The notes under the pieces are model-generated. The model saw only the letters and a program-made list of their open reading frames with translations. It made no database searches and was not told where the DNA came from. DNA of 12,658 nt from Bilophila wadsworthia ATCC 49260 (GTDB taxonomy: Bacteria > Desulfobacterota > Desulfovibrionia > Desulfovibrionales > Desulfovibrionaceae): the NCBI RefSeq assembly GCF_000701705.1, contig NZ_JNJP01000095.1:1-12658 (forward strand), read 5' to 3'. Shown piece by piece: positions 5,769 through 12,580 of this stretch. Position 1 is the first letter of the stretch; each line of letters opens with the position of its first letter. The position numbers were made by a program, and so were the translations under genes.

Positions 5769-7385
5769 TTAAGGAAGCTGCCCGTGCACGACCCTGTTGT
5801 CCACGATGGCCGCGGCGAAGGCGATGCCCTTGAGCCGCCCGGCCGGGGCTTCCAGAATGTCTTCCGAGGGGATCACGAAGTCCGCGACCTTGCCGGGCTC
5901 GATGGTGCCCCGCCACGCCTCGCTGTGGCTGAACAGCGCCGCGTAGGAGGTGTAGGCGCGCACGGCCTCCAGCGTGGAGATGCGCTGATCCGGGCCGAGC
6001 ACCGCGCCGCCCTTGGTTTCGCGGTTCACGGCGGTATGGATGGAGAGCATGGTCATCTGCGGCAGCACCGGCGTGTCGGCGTGGAGCGAGAAAGGCAGCC
6101 CCTCCCGCACCGCGCTTCCGGCGGGATCAAGGCGCGCCGCCCGATCCGGGCCGAGGAAGATGTCCCGGTGCCGGTCGCCCCAGTTCCAGACGTGCAGCCC
6201 GTAGAACGAGGGCAGGATGCCCGCCTCCTTCATGCGCCGGACGTGTTCGTCGGTCGCCATCTGGCAATGGATGATCAGATGCCGGGCGTCCTTGCGGGGG
6301 CAGCGGGCCTGCGCCCGTTCCACCGCCGTGATGATGGTTTCGATGGCCCCGACGCCGTTGCAGTGGATGGAAAGCTGGCGGCCCCGCGAATGCCAGTGGT
6401 AGACCATCTCGTCCCAGTAGTCCTGCGTGCCGATGATGCCCGGCCTGAGCGAGGGGTCGAAGAAATACCCTTCGGGGATGGCGGCGGTCCCGGCCTGGAT
6501 GGAGCCGTCCGCAAGCGTCTTGACCGCCGAGTACTGCACGAAGCGGTTGCCCGGCCCGTCGAGGAGGCCCGTGGGCTCCAGCCTGCGGAAAGGCTGCTCC
6601 ATCGTCGCCAGATAGACGCGCATGTTCAGCTCGCCGGATTCGTACAGCTGGTTATAGGTGCGGTACACGGTTTCGGCGCTCAGGTTGCCGATGCCCACCG
6701 CCGAGTCGTGCGCGGAGGTGAAGCCCTGTGCGTTGTACTCCGCCACGCACTCGCGGACGAGGGCCTTGTGGCGTTCCTGCTCCAGCGCGGGCATGAGTTC
6801 GCCCATGGCCTTGAAGGCCATCTCTTCCGCGATGTACCCGTTGGGCAGGCCGTCCTTGCCGAGGAACACGTTCACGTCGTCGAAAGGCGCGTCCGGGTTG
6901 ACGCCGATGCGCTCCAGCGCCTTCGAGTTGGCGTAGCAGGTATGCCCCGAAATGTGGAAGACCAGCACGGGCCGGTCGGGCATCACCGCGTCGAGCTCCC
7001 GCTTGGTCGGGCCGCGCCGCTCCGGGATGTCGGTATCGTCGAAATTGTAGACCACGATCCCGTCGCCGTCCCGCACCCGTTCGGCCTGCTTGCGGATCAG
7101 GGGGTACACGTCCTCGAGGTGCGCGATGCCCGGACAGCGGCAGTGCGTTTTCCACATGGCGTACAGCGAAGCGTGGCTGTGCGTGTCGATGAAGCCGGGG
7201 TAGAGGGACGCGCCCTTGAGGTCGACGGTCCGGCAGCCGGGCCCGGCCAGCGCCGCCAGCCCGTCCTTCGAGCCCACGGCCTCGATGACGTTCCCGGCCA
7301 CAAGCACCGCCTCGGCGACGGTCCCGGCGGCGTCCATCGTGACGATCCGCCCATTCGTGTACAGCGTCTTTTCAATGCACCGCAT
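5769..7385 (-). CDS. YtcJ/NfdA-type metal-dependent amidohydrolase
   Basis: A 538-residue member of the amidohydrolase superfamily, in the branch containing YtcJ and N-substituted formamide deformylase, whose members hydrolyse amide or formamide C-N bonds. An N-terminal beta-sandwich strand set (NGRIVTMDAAGTVAEAV) leads into the TIM barrel with PGFIDTHSHA (metal ligands H69 and H71). The family-typical FHISGHTCYANSKAL follows at 143-157. IHCNG (H341), IIHCQ (H373) and LHADTPV (H435, D437) give the remaining expected ligands and the catalytic Asp. The C-terminal IEPGKVADFVI strand is present. All key residues appear intact and no signal peptide is visible, so the enzyme is probably active and cytoplasmic. 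The start is set by AAGGAG (7392-7397), 6 nt before the ATG; the frame is open another 132 codons upstream, but that stretch is poor coding sequence and overlaps the divergent promoter region. It is divergent from a second, unrelated-subfamily amidohydrolase. Substrate unknown. Confidence 0.9.
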   Translation of the reverse strand: MRCIEKTLYTNGRIVTMDAAGTVAEAVLVAGNVIEAVGSKDGLAALAGPGCRTVDLKGASLYPGFIDTHSHASLYAMWKTHCRCPGIAHLEDVYPLIRKQAERVRDGDGIVVYNFDDTDIPERRGPTKRELDAVMPDRPVLVFHISGHTCYANSKALERIGVNPDAPFDDVNVFLGKDGLPNGYIAEEMAFKAMGELMPALEQERHKALVRECVAEYNAQGFTSAHDSAVGIGNLSAETVYRTYNQLYESGELNMRVYLATMEQPFRRLEPTGLLDGPGNRFVQYSAVKTLADGSIQAGTAAIPEGYFFDPSLRPGIIGTQDYWDEMVYHWHSRGRQLSIHCNGVGAIETIITAVERAQARCPRKDARHLIIHCQMATDEHVRRMKEAGILPSFYGLHVWNWGDRHRDIFLGPDRAARLDPAGSAVREGLPFSLHADTPVLPQMTMLSIHTAVNRETKGGAVLGPDQRISTLEAVRAYTSYAALFSHSEAWRGTIEPGKVADFVIPSEDILEAPAGRLKGIAFAAAIVDNRVVHGQLP

Positions 7386-7836
7386 AAGGAACTCCTTGAG
7401 GATAACACGTGAGAGCCGTTCAAAAAGCCAACACAACGCCGAACCCCCGGGCTTGCGGCTCCGGAGAGCTTGCCGCAAGCGATCCTGAAAGAATAACCAC
7501 ACGGTACACGGCGGAGGCGATGGGCCGCAAGCTGAAAAAGGGCGCGGCGGCCTCAGAATGCCAACACGGGAAACGGGCGGGCCCGGCCCCGCATGGCAAC
7601 GGAACGCACATTCCGTTATCACACGATACGGCATAGTATGCGGAGTAAGGGCCCCCCGGAAGCGTCCTCCCCGCCCCCTTCCGCACTCCCCGCCAGCCGG
7701 AATTTTTGCGGGAGGGGCGCCGTACGGCGGATCCGGGGAGGGAGCCTTGAGTTCCTGCCTCCGGGCATCCCCCACCACCACTCATCAGACCAGCCAACCA
7801 CAACGTGACGCCACGATCCACGACAGGAGAAAACAC
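7386..7836. promoter_or_regulatory. Divergent regulatory region between two amidohydrolase genes
   Basis: 451 bp without a supported gene. It contains three copies of the 9-mer GCCGCAAGC: inverted at 7451-7459, direct at 7472-7480 and at 7524-7532. The first two form a hairpin, and 7468-7480 alone is a 13-nt palindrome. It also holds a GCATA-G-TATGC dyad (7631-7641) and the 12-bp perfect palindrome CGCCGTACGGCG (7718-7729). No convincing sigma-54 site was found. TAGTAT at 7634-7639 could be a -10 element but its -35 is poor. Confidence 0.45.
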
Positions 7837-9192
7837 ATGCGCACACTGCTCGCCAACGCAACCGTCATCACCATGAACCCCGCGCGGGACGTCCTGGACA
7901 CGGACATACTCATCGAAAACGGCGTCATCGCGGACATGGGGCCGGGGCTGGCCGGACGCCCGGAAAACGCCGGCGCGGAACGGGTCGACCTTTCCGGGCG
8001 CATCGTCATCCCGGGCCTCATCCAGAGCCATATGCACGTCACGCAGTCGCTGTTCCGGGGGCTGGCCGACGAAATGGAACTCATGGACTGGCTCCAGCGC
8101 CGCATCTGGCCCCTCGAAGGCGCGCACACGCCCGAAACCAACGCGGCGGCCGCCCGCCTCGCCGCCGCCGAAGGGCTGCGCAGCGGGGTCACGGCCTTCA
8201 TCGACATGGGCACGGCCCATTGTCAGGACGCCATTTTCGAAACCATGCGCGACGTGGGGATGCGCGGGCTGTTCGGCAAGTGCATGCTCGATCTGGGCGG
8301 CACGGACGTTCCCGCCGCGCTCATGGAGGATACCGAAACCTGCCTCCGCGAAAGCGAACGGCTCATGAACCGCTGGCACATGAGCGCGGGGGGCAGGCTC
8401 CGTTACGCCTTCGCGCCGCGCTTCGTGCCCTCGTGCACGGAAACGCTCCTCACGCGCACCCGGGACATGGCGAGGGCCAACGGCGTGCGCCTGCACACCC
8501 ACGCCTCCGAGAACAAGGGCGAGTGCGCCTATGTGGAAAGCCTCGTCCACATGCGCAACCTCCGCTACCTGCACTCCATCGGCTACACCGGGGAGGACGT
8601 GATCCTCGCCCACTGCATCTGGATCGACGACGACGAGATCCGCATCCTCGCGGACACGGGCACCCATGCCGTGCACTGCCCGTCCTCCAATATGAAACTT
8701 GCGTCCGGCATCGCCCGCATCGACGAGATGCTTGCCGCCGGGTGCCGTGTGGCGCTCGGGCTCGACGGGGCCCACAACCATATGGACGCGCTCGTGGAGC
8801 TGCGGCAGGCGGGCATCCTCCAGAAGGTGCGCACCAACCGCCCCACGGCCCTGTCACCGCTTCAGGCGCTGGAAATGGCCACCCTCGGCGGTGCGCGGGC
8901 TCTGGGGCAGGAGGATGAGCTCGGCTCCCTCGAACCCGGCAAGAAGGCCGACCTTGCCGTCATCAACCCGGACAGGCTGAACATGGCTCCCCGCATCGGG
9001 CGCGACCCGGTGGCGCAGGTGGTCTATCAGGCCACGCACGAGAACGTGGAGGCGACCATGGTCGACGGCGTTTTCCTGTACCGGGACGGGAAGTATGCGA
9101 CCCTCGACCTCGGGGAATGCCTGCGCGACGCGGAAAGCGCCTGCGCCCGGATACTCCGCAGCTCGGACGTCGCGCCGCTGTTCGCGCACTAG
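7837..9192 (+). CDS. TRZ/ATZ-type amidohydrolase (deaminase / chlorohydrolase family)
   Basis: A 451-residue amidohydrolase of the branch that includes S-adenosylhomocysteine/methylthioadenosine deaminase, 8-oxoguanine deaminase and the triazine hydrolases AtzA/TrzN. These enzymes replace an amino or similar group on a heterocycle or amidine with water using one metal ion. Ligands in order: SHMH (H65, H67), HTHASE (H222, with E225 as the likely acid/base), AHC (H259) and LDGAHNH (D310). The family stretch TQSLFRGLADEMELMDWLQRRIWP follows the first motif, and LEPGKKADLAVI closes the barrel part. Length is normal and all key residues are present. Start: ATG preceded by AGGAG at 7825-7829 with 7 nt spacing; the frame is open upstream to 7558 but lacks a ribosome site there. 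No signal peptide, so cytoplasmic. It is divergent from the YtcJ-type gene and probably ends at the hairpin at 9377. The exact reaction (deaminase, guanidine/amidine hydrolase or dehalogenase) cannot be assigned by eye. Confidence 0.9.
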   Translation: MRTLLANATVITMNPARDVLDTDILIENGVIADMGPGLAGRPENAGAERVDLSGRIVIPGLIQSHMHVTQSLFRGLADEMELMDWLQRRIWPLEGAHTPETNAAAARLAAAEGLRSGVTAFIDMGTAHCQDAIFETMRDVGMRGLFGKCMLDLGGTDVPAALMEDTETCLRESERLMNRWHMSAGGRLRYAFAPRFVPSCTETLLTRTRDMARANGVRLHTHASENKGECAYVESLVHMRNLRYLHSIGYTGEDVILAHCIWIDDDEIRILADTGTHAVHCPSSNMKLASGIARIDEMLAAGCRVALGLDGAHNHMDALVELRQAGILQKVRTNRPTALSPLQALEMATLGGARALGQEDELGSLEPGKKADLAVINPDRLNMAPRIGRDPVAQVVYQATHENVEATMVDGVFLYRDGKYATLDLGECLRDAESACARILRSSDVAPLFAH

Positions 9193-9210
9193 CGGGGAGG
9201 CCCGTTTTGC

Positions 9211-9278
9211 CGTCCGTTCGGACGGGTGCCCCATACCCCGGCAGAGGCTCCGCCTCTGCACTCCGCAAGGGGCGCCCC
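9211..9278. repeat. Nested hairpin cluster, possibly a dispersed intergenic repeat
   Basis: CGTCCG-TT-CGGACG (9211-9224) is followed by an outer stem GGGTGCCCC (9224-9232) with GGGGCGCCC (9269-9277, one G-U pair). This encloses GCAGAGGC-TCC-GCCTCTGC (9241-9259). The GCAGAGGCTCC...CCGCAAGGGGC wording is of the kind found in dispersed GC-rich intergenic repeats of several proteobacteria; this is from memory and only one copy is in the window. Confidence 0.5.
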
Positions 9279-9376
9279 CTGGCCCGGCATGAAGGTTTTG
9301 ACGTTGGGATATCGCCGGCTCCTTTTCCGAAAGATCCGACAGGAAACCGCCCAAGGAAATCCAGCCGATCCAGCCG

Positions 9377-9401
9377 AAAGCCCCGCCTCTCGCGGGGTTT
9401 T
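9377..9401 (+). terminator. Intrinsic terminator downstream of the TRZ/ATZ-type gene
   Basis: AAAGCCCCGC (9377-9386) pairs with GCGGGGTTTT (9392-9401) across a 5-nt loop, with one G-U pair and a terminal T-run. It is 185 nt after the stop codon and separates the amidohydrolase gene from the GntR operon. Confidence 0.7.
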
Positions 9402-9434
9402 CGCGTTTTCCGGGGAAGGCCGTGGACAAGGAAG

Positions 9435-9486
9435 CTGTTTTTTCATCAAAAAACAGAGATGGATGGGAAATCCAAAAATATTTTGG
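9435..9486. promoter_or_regulatory. Two AT-rich dyads upstream of the GntR gene
   Basis: CTGTTTTTT-CATC-AAAAAACAG (9435-9456) and CCAAAA-ATA-TTTTGG (9472-9486) are perfect inverted repeats in an AT-rich pocket that contrasts with the surrounding GC-rich sequence. They may be protein-binding sites or an UP-like/bent region for the GntR promoter. Function is not established. Confidence 0.35.
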
Positions 9487-9505
9487 GAAAAAAGGAACGC
9501 AAGCC

Positions 9506-9537
9506 TTGTGCCGAGTAATATATTAGTATACTAGTAT
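9506..9537 (+). promoter_or_regulatory. Promoter and likely GntR operator
   Basis: TTGTGC (9506-9511) and TATACT (9527-9532), 15 nt apart, form a plausible sigma-70 promoter with short spacing. The 10-bp perfect palindrome TAGTATACTA (9524-9533) covers the -10 box and overlaps a second palindrome, ATACTAGTAT (9528-9537). The T-GTATAC-A style fits operators known for FadR/FCD-type GntR regulators. A repressor bound here would block RNA polymerase, consistent with autoregulation by the gene that starts at 9560. Confidence 0.55.
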
Positions 9538-9559
9538 CTCAACAGTAAGGAACACCAGC

Positions 9560-10207
9560 ATGATCACACTGAATACGAATCCCGGCCTTTTGAGGACGGC
9601 TGTTTACGAGCGGATCCTCTCGGATCTCCAGCAGGGGGCCATCGCCCCCGGCGAGACCATCAGCCTCAACAAGCTGGCCGAGACCCTCAATATCAGCAAG
9701 ACGCCGCTGCGCGACGCCCTGTTGGAACTTCAGGCGGAAGGCTTCGTTACCCTCTATCCGCAGCGCGGGGTCATGGTGAATGCCCTCTCCGAAGAGGAGA
9801 AGCGCGAGATTTACGAGGTGTGCGGCGTGCTTGACGGGCAGGTCATCCGCAACGTGTTCCCCCGCGTAACGCCGGAGCACGTTGCCCGCCTGAAGGATCT
9901 CAACGCCCGGATGTACCCCGGCACCCAGGACATTTCCAACGACGAGTACAACCGCATCAATCTGGCCTTCCATGAGACGTACCTTGAGCTGGAAACCAGC
10001 TCCCTCCTCAAGAAGCTCCTGCGCATCAACCGGCTCCGGCTGTTCCAGTTCTCCCTGAGGGACTGGGGCAAGGCGTTCTGCGCGGTCAACCACGCCGAGC
10101 ACGGCCGGATCATCGAGCTGTTCGAATCCGGAACCGCCGAAGAGCTTTCCCGCTACGTCACGCAGGTCCATTGGTCTTTCAACTGGCAGCAAGGAACCGA
10201 GTCATGA
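9560..10207 (+). CDS. GntR-family transcriptional regulator with FCD domain
   Basis: A 215-residue regulator with an N-terminal winged helix-turn-helix (about 8-75): AVYERILSDLQQGAIAPGE, then LNKLAETLNISKTPLRDALLELQAEGFV as the recognition region. An all-helical FCD effector domain follows (about 80-210). FCD domains usually bind a metal and a small carboxylate. The three His ligands appear present (H138, H181, H204), but the usual Asp of the D-x-x-F-H motif is Asn (N134). TAAGGAA at 9546-9552 sets the start. It overlaps the P1 peptidase gene by four bases (ATGA), so the two are one transcript and probably translationally coupled. A palindrome over its promoter suggests autorepression. The likely target is its own operon, perhaps also the downstream binding-protein gene. 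The effector is unknown. Confidence 0.92.
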   Translation: MITLNTNPGLLRTAVYERILSDLQQGAIAPGETISLNKLAETLNISKTPLRDALLELQAEGFVTLYPQRGVMVNALSEEEKREIYEVCGVLDGQVIRNVFPRVTPEHVARLKDLNARMYPGTQDISNDEYNRINLAFHETYLELETSSLLKKLLRINRLRLFQFSLRDWGKAFCAVNHAEHGRIIELFESGTAEELSRYVTQVHWSFNWQQGTES

Positions 10208-11304
10208 GAATCAGAGACATCGCGCGCATCGACGGATTCCCCTGCGGGGAATACAACGCCGTCACCGACGTCAAGGGCGTGCGCGTGGGGCATTCCACCG
10301 TCATCAAGGACGGGGCCGGCCCCGTCGAAGGCATCGCCCGTACGGGCGTCACCGTTGTCCTCCCCGCCGGGGATATCGTGGAAAACGCCATGTATGCCGG
10401 TGTGTTCAGCCTGAACGGGAACGGCGAGCTTTCCGGCTGCCACTGGATCGAGGAATCGGGCCTGCTCACCACGCCCATAGCCCTGACCAACACGCACAGC
10501 CTCGGCATCGTGCGCGACGCCATGATCGCCTATTACGCCCGCCTCCGGAAGACCGACGGCTCCTCGTACTGGATGCTTCCGGTCGTGGGCGAGACGTGGG
10601 ACGGCTGGCTTTCCGACATCAACGGGATGCACGTGCGGCCCGAGCATTTGTGCGCCGCGCTCGATTCGGCGGCGTCCGGCCCGGTGGAGGAAGGCTGCGT
10701 CGGCGGCGGCACCGGCATGATCCTCCATGAATTCAAGGGCGGCATCGGGACCAGTTCCCGCGTGCTCCCCGAGGAGCTCGGCGGCTACACCGTGGGCGTG
10801 CTCATCCAGGGCAACTACGGCAAGCGCGAGGATCTGCTCATCAACGGCGTGCCCGTGGGCAGGCATATCCCCACCTCGCGCATCCCCGGCAAGGAACAGG
10901 CGCTCCAGCCCACGCCCAAAGAGGACGGCTCGATCATCATCGTCGTCGCCACGGACGCCCCGCTCACCCCGGACCAGTGCAAGCGGCTGGCCCGCCGCGC
11001 CGGGCTCGGCCTCGGACGCACCGGGGGCCTCGCCTTCGACGGATCGGGAGACATTTTCATCGCCTTTTCCACCGCCAACCGGCTTGGCAGCAACGCCGGG
11101 GGCGGCCCCCGGGAGCATACCGTGCGCACCCTGTCGCACGGGTGCATGGACCCCCTCTTCAGAGCCACGGTCGAAGCCACGCACGAGGCCATCGTCAACG
11201 CCCTGTGCGCGGCGACGGACACGGACGGCATCCTCGGGCGGCGCATGTACGCGCTGCCGCTCGACGAGGTGCGCGGGATCATGCGGCGTTACGAATCCCT
11301 CTAG
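10204..11304 (+). CDS. P1-family (DmpA/BapA-type) self-processing aminopeptidase
   Basis: A 366-residue Ntn-type hydrolase of peptidase family P1 (DmpA, beta-peptidyl aminopeptidase). The precursor cuts itself before a Ser, which becomes the N-terminal nucleophile of the small chain. Members release N-terminal residues from D-amino-acid amides/esters, beta-peptides or similar substrates. Features in order: DVKGVRVGHSTV, GNGELSGCHWIEESG, the EEGCVGGGTGM and KGGIGTSSR segments, QGNYG (N204, expected oxyanion-hole Asn), then DGSIIIVVATDAPL with G242/S243 as the cleavage site, and DIFIAFSTAN with S289. Processing would give chains of about 242 and 124 residues. No signal peptide is seen, so it is probably cytoplasmic. 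The start overlaps the stop of the GntR gene (ATGA); AAGGA lies 8 nt upstream. The open frame begins 11 codons earlier, but inside the GntR gene. A GC-rich hairpin follows at 11306. Family firm, natural substrate unknown. Confidence 0.93.
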   Translation: MRIRDIARIDGFPCGEYNAVTDVKGVRVGHSTVIKDGAGPVEGIARTGVTVVLPAGDIVENAMYAGVFSLNGNGELSGCHWIEESGLLTTPIALTNTHSLGIVRDAMIAYYARLRKTDGSSYWMLPVVGETWDGWLSDINGMHVRPEHLCAALDSAASGPVEEGCVGGGTGMILHEFKGGIGTSSRVLPEELGGYTVGVLIQGNYGKREDLLINGVPVGRHIPTSRIPGKEQALQPTPKEDGSIIIVVATDAPLTPDQCKRLARRAGLGLGRTGGLAFDGSGDIFIAFSTANRLGSNAGGGPREHTVRTLSHGCMDPLFRATVEATHEAIVNALCAATDTDGILGRRMYALPLDEVRGIMRRYESL

Positions 11305-11305
11305 A

Positions 11306-11344
11306 GGCCGCCGCGCCGCATCCCCCGCAACGGGCGCGGCGGCC
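11306..11344 (+). terminator. GC-rich hairpin after the P1 peptidase gene
   Basis: GGCCGCCGCGCC (11306-11317) pairs perfectly with GGCGCGGCGGCC (11333-11344), with a 15-nt loop. It begins one base after the stop codon. The tail (CCCTTGTT) is a weak U-tract, so termination may be partial and allow read-through to the binding-protein gene. Confidence 0.55.
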
Positions 11345-11434
11345 CCCTTGTTCCCCTGAAAAGGAATGGGCGAATGTTTTGAAGTGTTTGAAGAGTCAGG
11401 TTTTCATCGTGAGACAACCCTCTTGCCGAAAAAA

Positions 11435-11460
11435 GGACGCCCCGCGAATGGGAAGCGTCC
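11435..11460. promoter_or_regulatory. Leader hairpin before the binding-protein gene
   Basis: GGACGC (11435-11440) and GCGTCC (11455-11460) form an outer stem with an inner CCC/GGG stem and two unpaired A. A run of six A precedes it, so on the minus strand it looks like an intrinsic terminator, although no minus-strand gene is there. On the plus strand it would sit in the leader, about 21 nt before the ATG at 11482. The rest of 11345-11434 shows only a TTTGAAG direct repeat (11378-11384, 11387-11393). Confidence 0.4.
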
Positions 11461-11481
11461 CCCATGAACAAGGAGTTCCTT

Positions 11482-12558
11482 ATGTGGAAGCGCTTTTTAG
11501 GCATCATGGCCGCGGCCCTTTGCGTGCTGAACCTGACCGTAGGCAGCGCCTTCTCGGCTGATCTCGTCAAAGTCCCCACCGCGTGGCTGGACGAGCACGA
11601 AACCTTCCTGATGTGGTACGCCAAGGAAAAGGGCTGGGACAAGGAAGCCGGGCTCGACATCGAGATGAAGCTGTTCAACTCCGGCCCGGACATCCTCAAC
11701 GCCCTGCCCGCCGGGGAATGGCGTTTCGCCGCCGTGGGCGCCCTGCCCGCCATGCTCGGCAACCTGCGCTACGGCACCTCCATCATCGCGCAGGCCAACA
11801 ACGAGGCCGCGCTCTGCACCTCCGTCGTCGTCCGCGCCGACAGCCCCATCGCCAAGGTCAAGGGCTGGAACAAGGACTACCCCGAAGTGTACGGCAGCCC
11901 CGAGACCGTGCGCGGCAAGACCTTCCTCGCCACCACGCTGACCTCGTCGCACTATGCCCTCAGCACGTGGCTCAACGTCCTCGGCCTCAAGGACAGCGAC
12001 GTCGTCATCAAGAACATGGACCAGTCGCAGGTCGTGGGCGCGTTTGAAAACAACATCGGCGACGGCATCGCCATCTGGGCCCCGCACACCTTCATCGTCC
12101 AGGAAAAGGGCGGCGTGGTCTTCGCGGGCGACATCGTGCACTGCAAGAAGTCCAACCCCATCGTGCTCATCGCCGACACCAAGTATGCCGAAGCCCATCC
12201 GGACGTGGCCGCGAAGTTCCTCAGCGTGTACATGCGCGCCGTGGATCTCATGAAGAATACGCCGCCCAAGCAGTTCGTCGAGGAATACCAGAAGTTCTAT
12301 CTGGAATTCGTGGGCAAGGAATACAACTACAATCAGGCCCTGCTCGACCTTGAGACGCATCCTCTCAGCAACATCGACGAACAGCTCGCCATCTTCGACG
12401 ACTCCAAGGGCCCGAGCCAGGCGCAGCTCCACCAGTCCGACATCGCCGCCTTCTTCTCGGGCGTGGGCCGCATCACCGCCGATGAAGCCGCCAAGGTTGC
12501 CGACGGCAAGTATGCGACCGACAAGTACCTGAAGCTCTTGAAGGAGCAGCAGAAGTAA
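11482..12558 (+). CDS. ABC transporter substrate-binding protein (SsuA/NMT1-like)
   Basis: A 358-residue periplasmic solute-binding protein. The N-terminus MWKRFLGIMAAALCVLNLTVGSAFSA is a classic signal peptide with cleavage near residue 25-26. There is no lipobox, so the protein should be soluble in the periplasm. The mature part resembles the NMT1/SsuA/TauA-like family (sulfonate, nitrate, pyrimidine-precursor and related solutes): LMWYAKEKGWDKEAGLDIEMKLFNSGPDILNALPAGEW in lobe 1 and ETVRGKTFLATTLTSSHYALSTWLNVLGL in lobe 2, then DGIAIWAP. The ATG at 11464 is also in frame, but AAGGAG (11470-11475) lies inside that extension, 6 nt before 11482, and the signal peptide starts cleanly there. 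No ATPase or permease gene is in the window; they may lie downstream, past the hairpin at 12581. The gene is 177 nt after the peptidase gene, in the same direction. The ligand cannot be assigned. Confidence 0.88.
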   Translation: MWKRFLGIMAAALCVLNLTVGSAFSADLVKVPTAWLDEHETFLMWYAKEKGWDKEAGLDIEMKLFNSGPDILNALPAGEWRFAAVGALPAMLGNLRYGTSIIAQANNEAALCTSVVVRADSPIAKVKGWNKDYPEVYGSPETVRGKTFLATTLTSSHYALSTWLNVLGLKDSDVVIKNMDQSQVVGAFENNIGDGIAIWAPHTFIVQEKGGVVFAGDIVHCKKSNPIVLIADTKYAEAHPDVAAKFLSVYMRAVDLMKNTPPKQFVEEYQKFYLEFVGKEYNYNQALLDLETHPLSNIDEQLAIFDDSKGPSQAQLHQSDIAAFFSGVGRITADEAAKVADGKYATDKYLKLLKEQQK

Positions 12559-12580
12559 TTGGGTAGTATAGAGAAATATT

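Noticed and set aside
5784..7412. 542-codon plus-strand frame across the YtcJ-type gene
   Set aside because: Antisense shadow; its His/Val/Gly/Arg-rich translation is low in normal domain features, while the minus strand has intact metal-site motifs.
7590..7604. TGGCAACGGAACGCA as a sigma-54 promoter for the TRZ/ATZ-type gene
   Set aside because: The GG to GC spacing is one base short and the -12 part is poor.
7558..7836. N-terminal extension of the TRZ/ATZ-type protein
   Set aside because: No ribosome site and low-complexity Pro/Arg/Gly-rich sequence. The protein family begins with the strand that starts at 7837.
7420..8781. 453-codon minus-strand frame across the TRZ/ATZ-type gene
   Set aside because: Antisense shadow of a conserved enzyme gene; no plausible ribosome site or domain.
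12564..12573. TAGTATAGAG as a second GntR operator
   Set aside because: Only one half matches TAGTATACTA and it lies after a stop codon rather than at a promoter.
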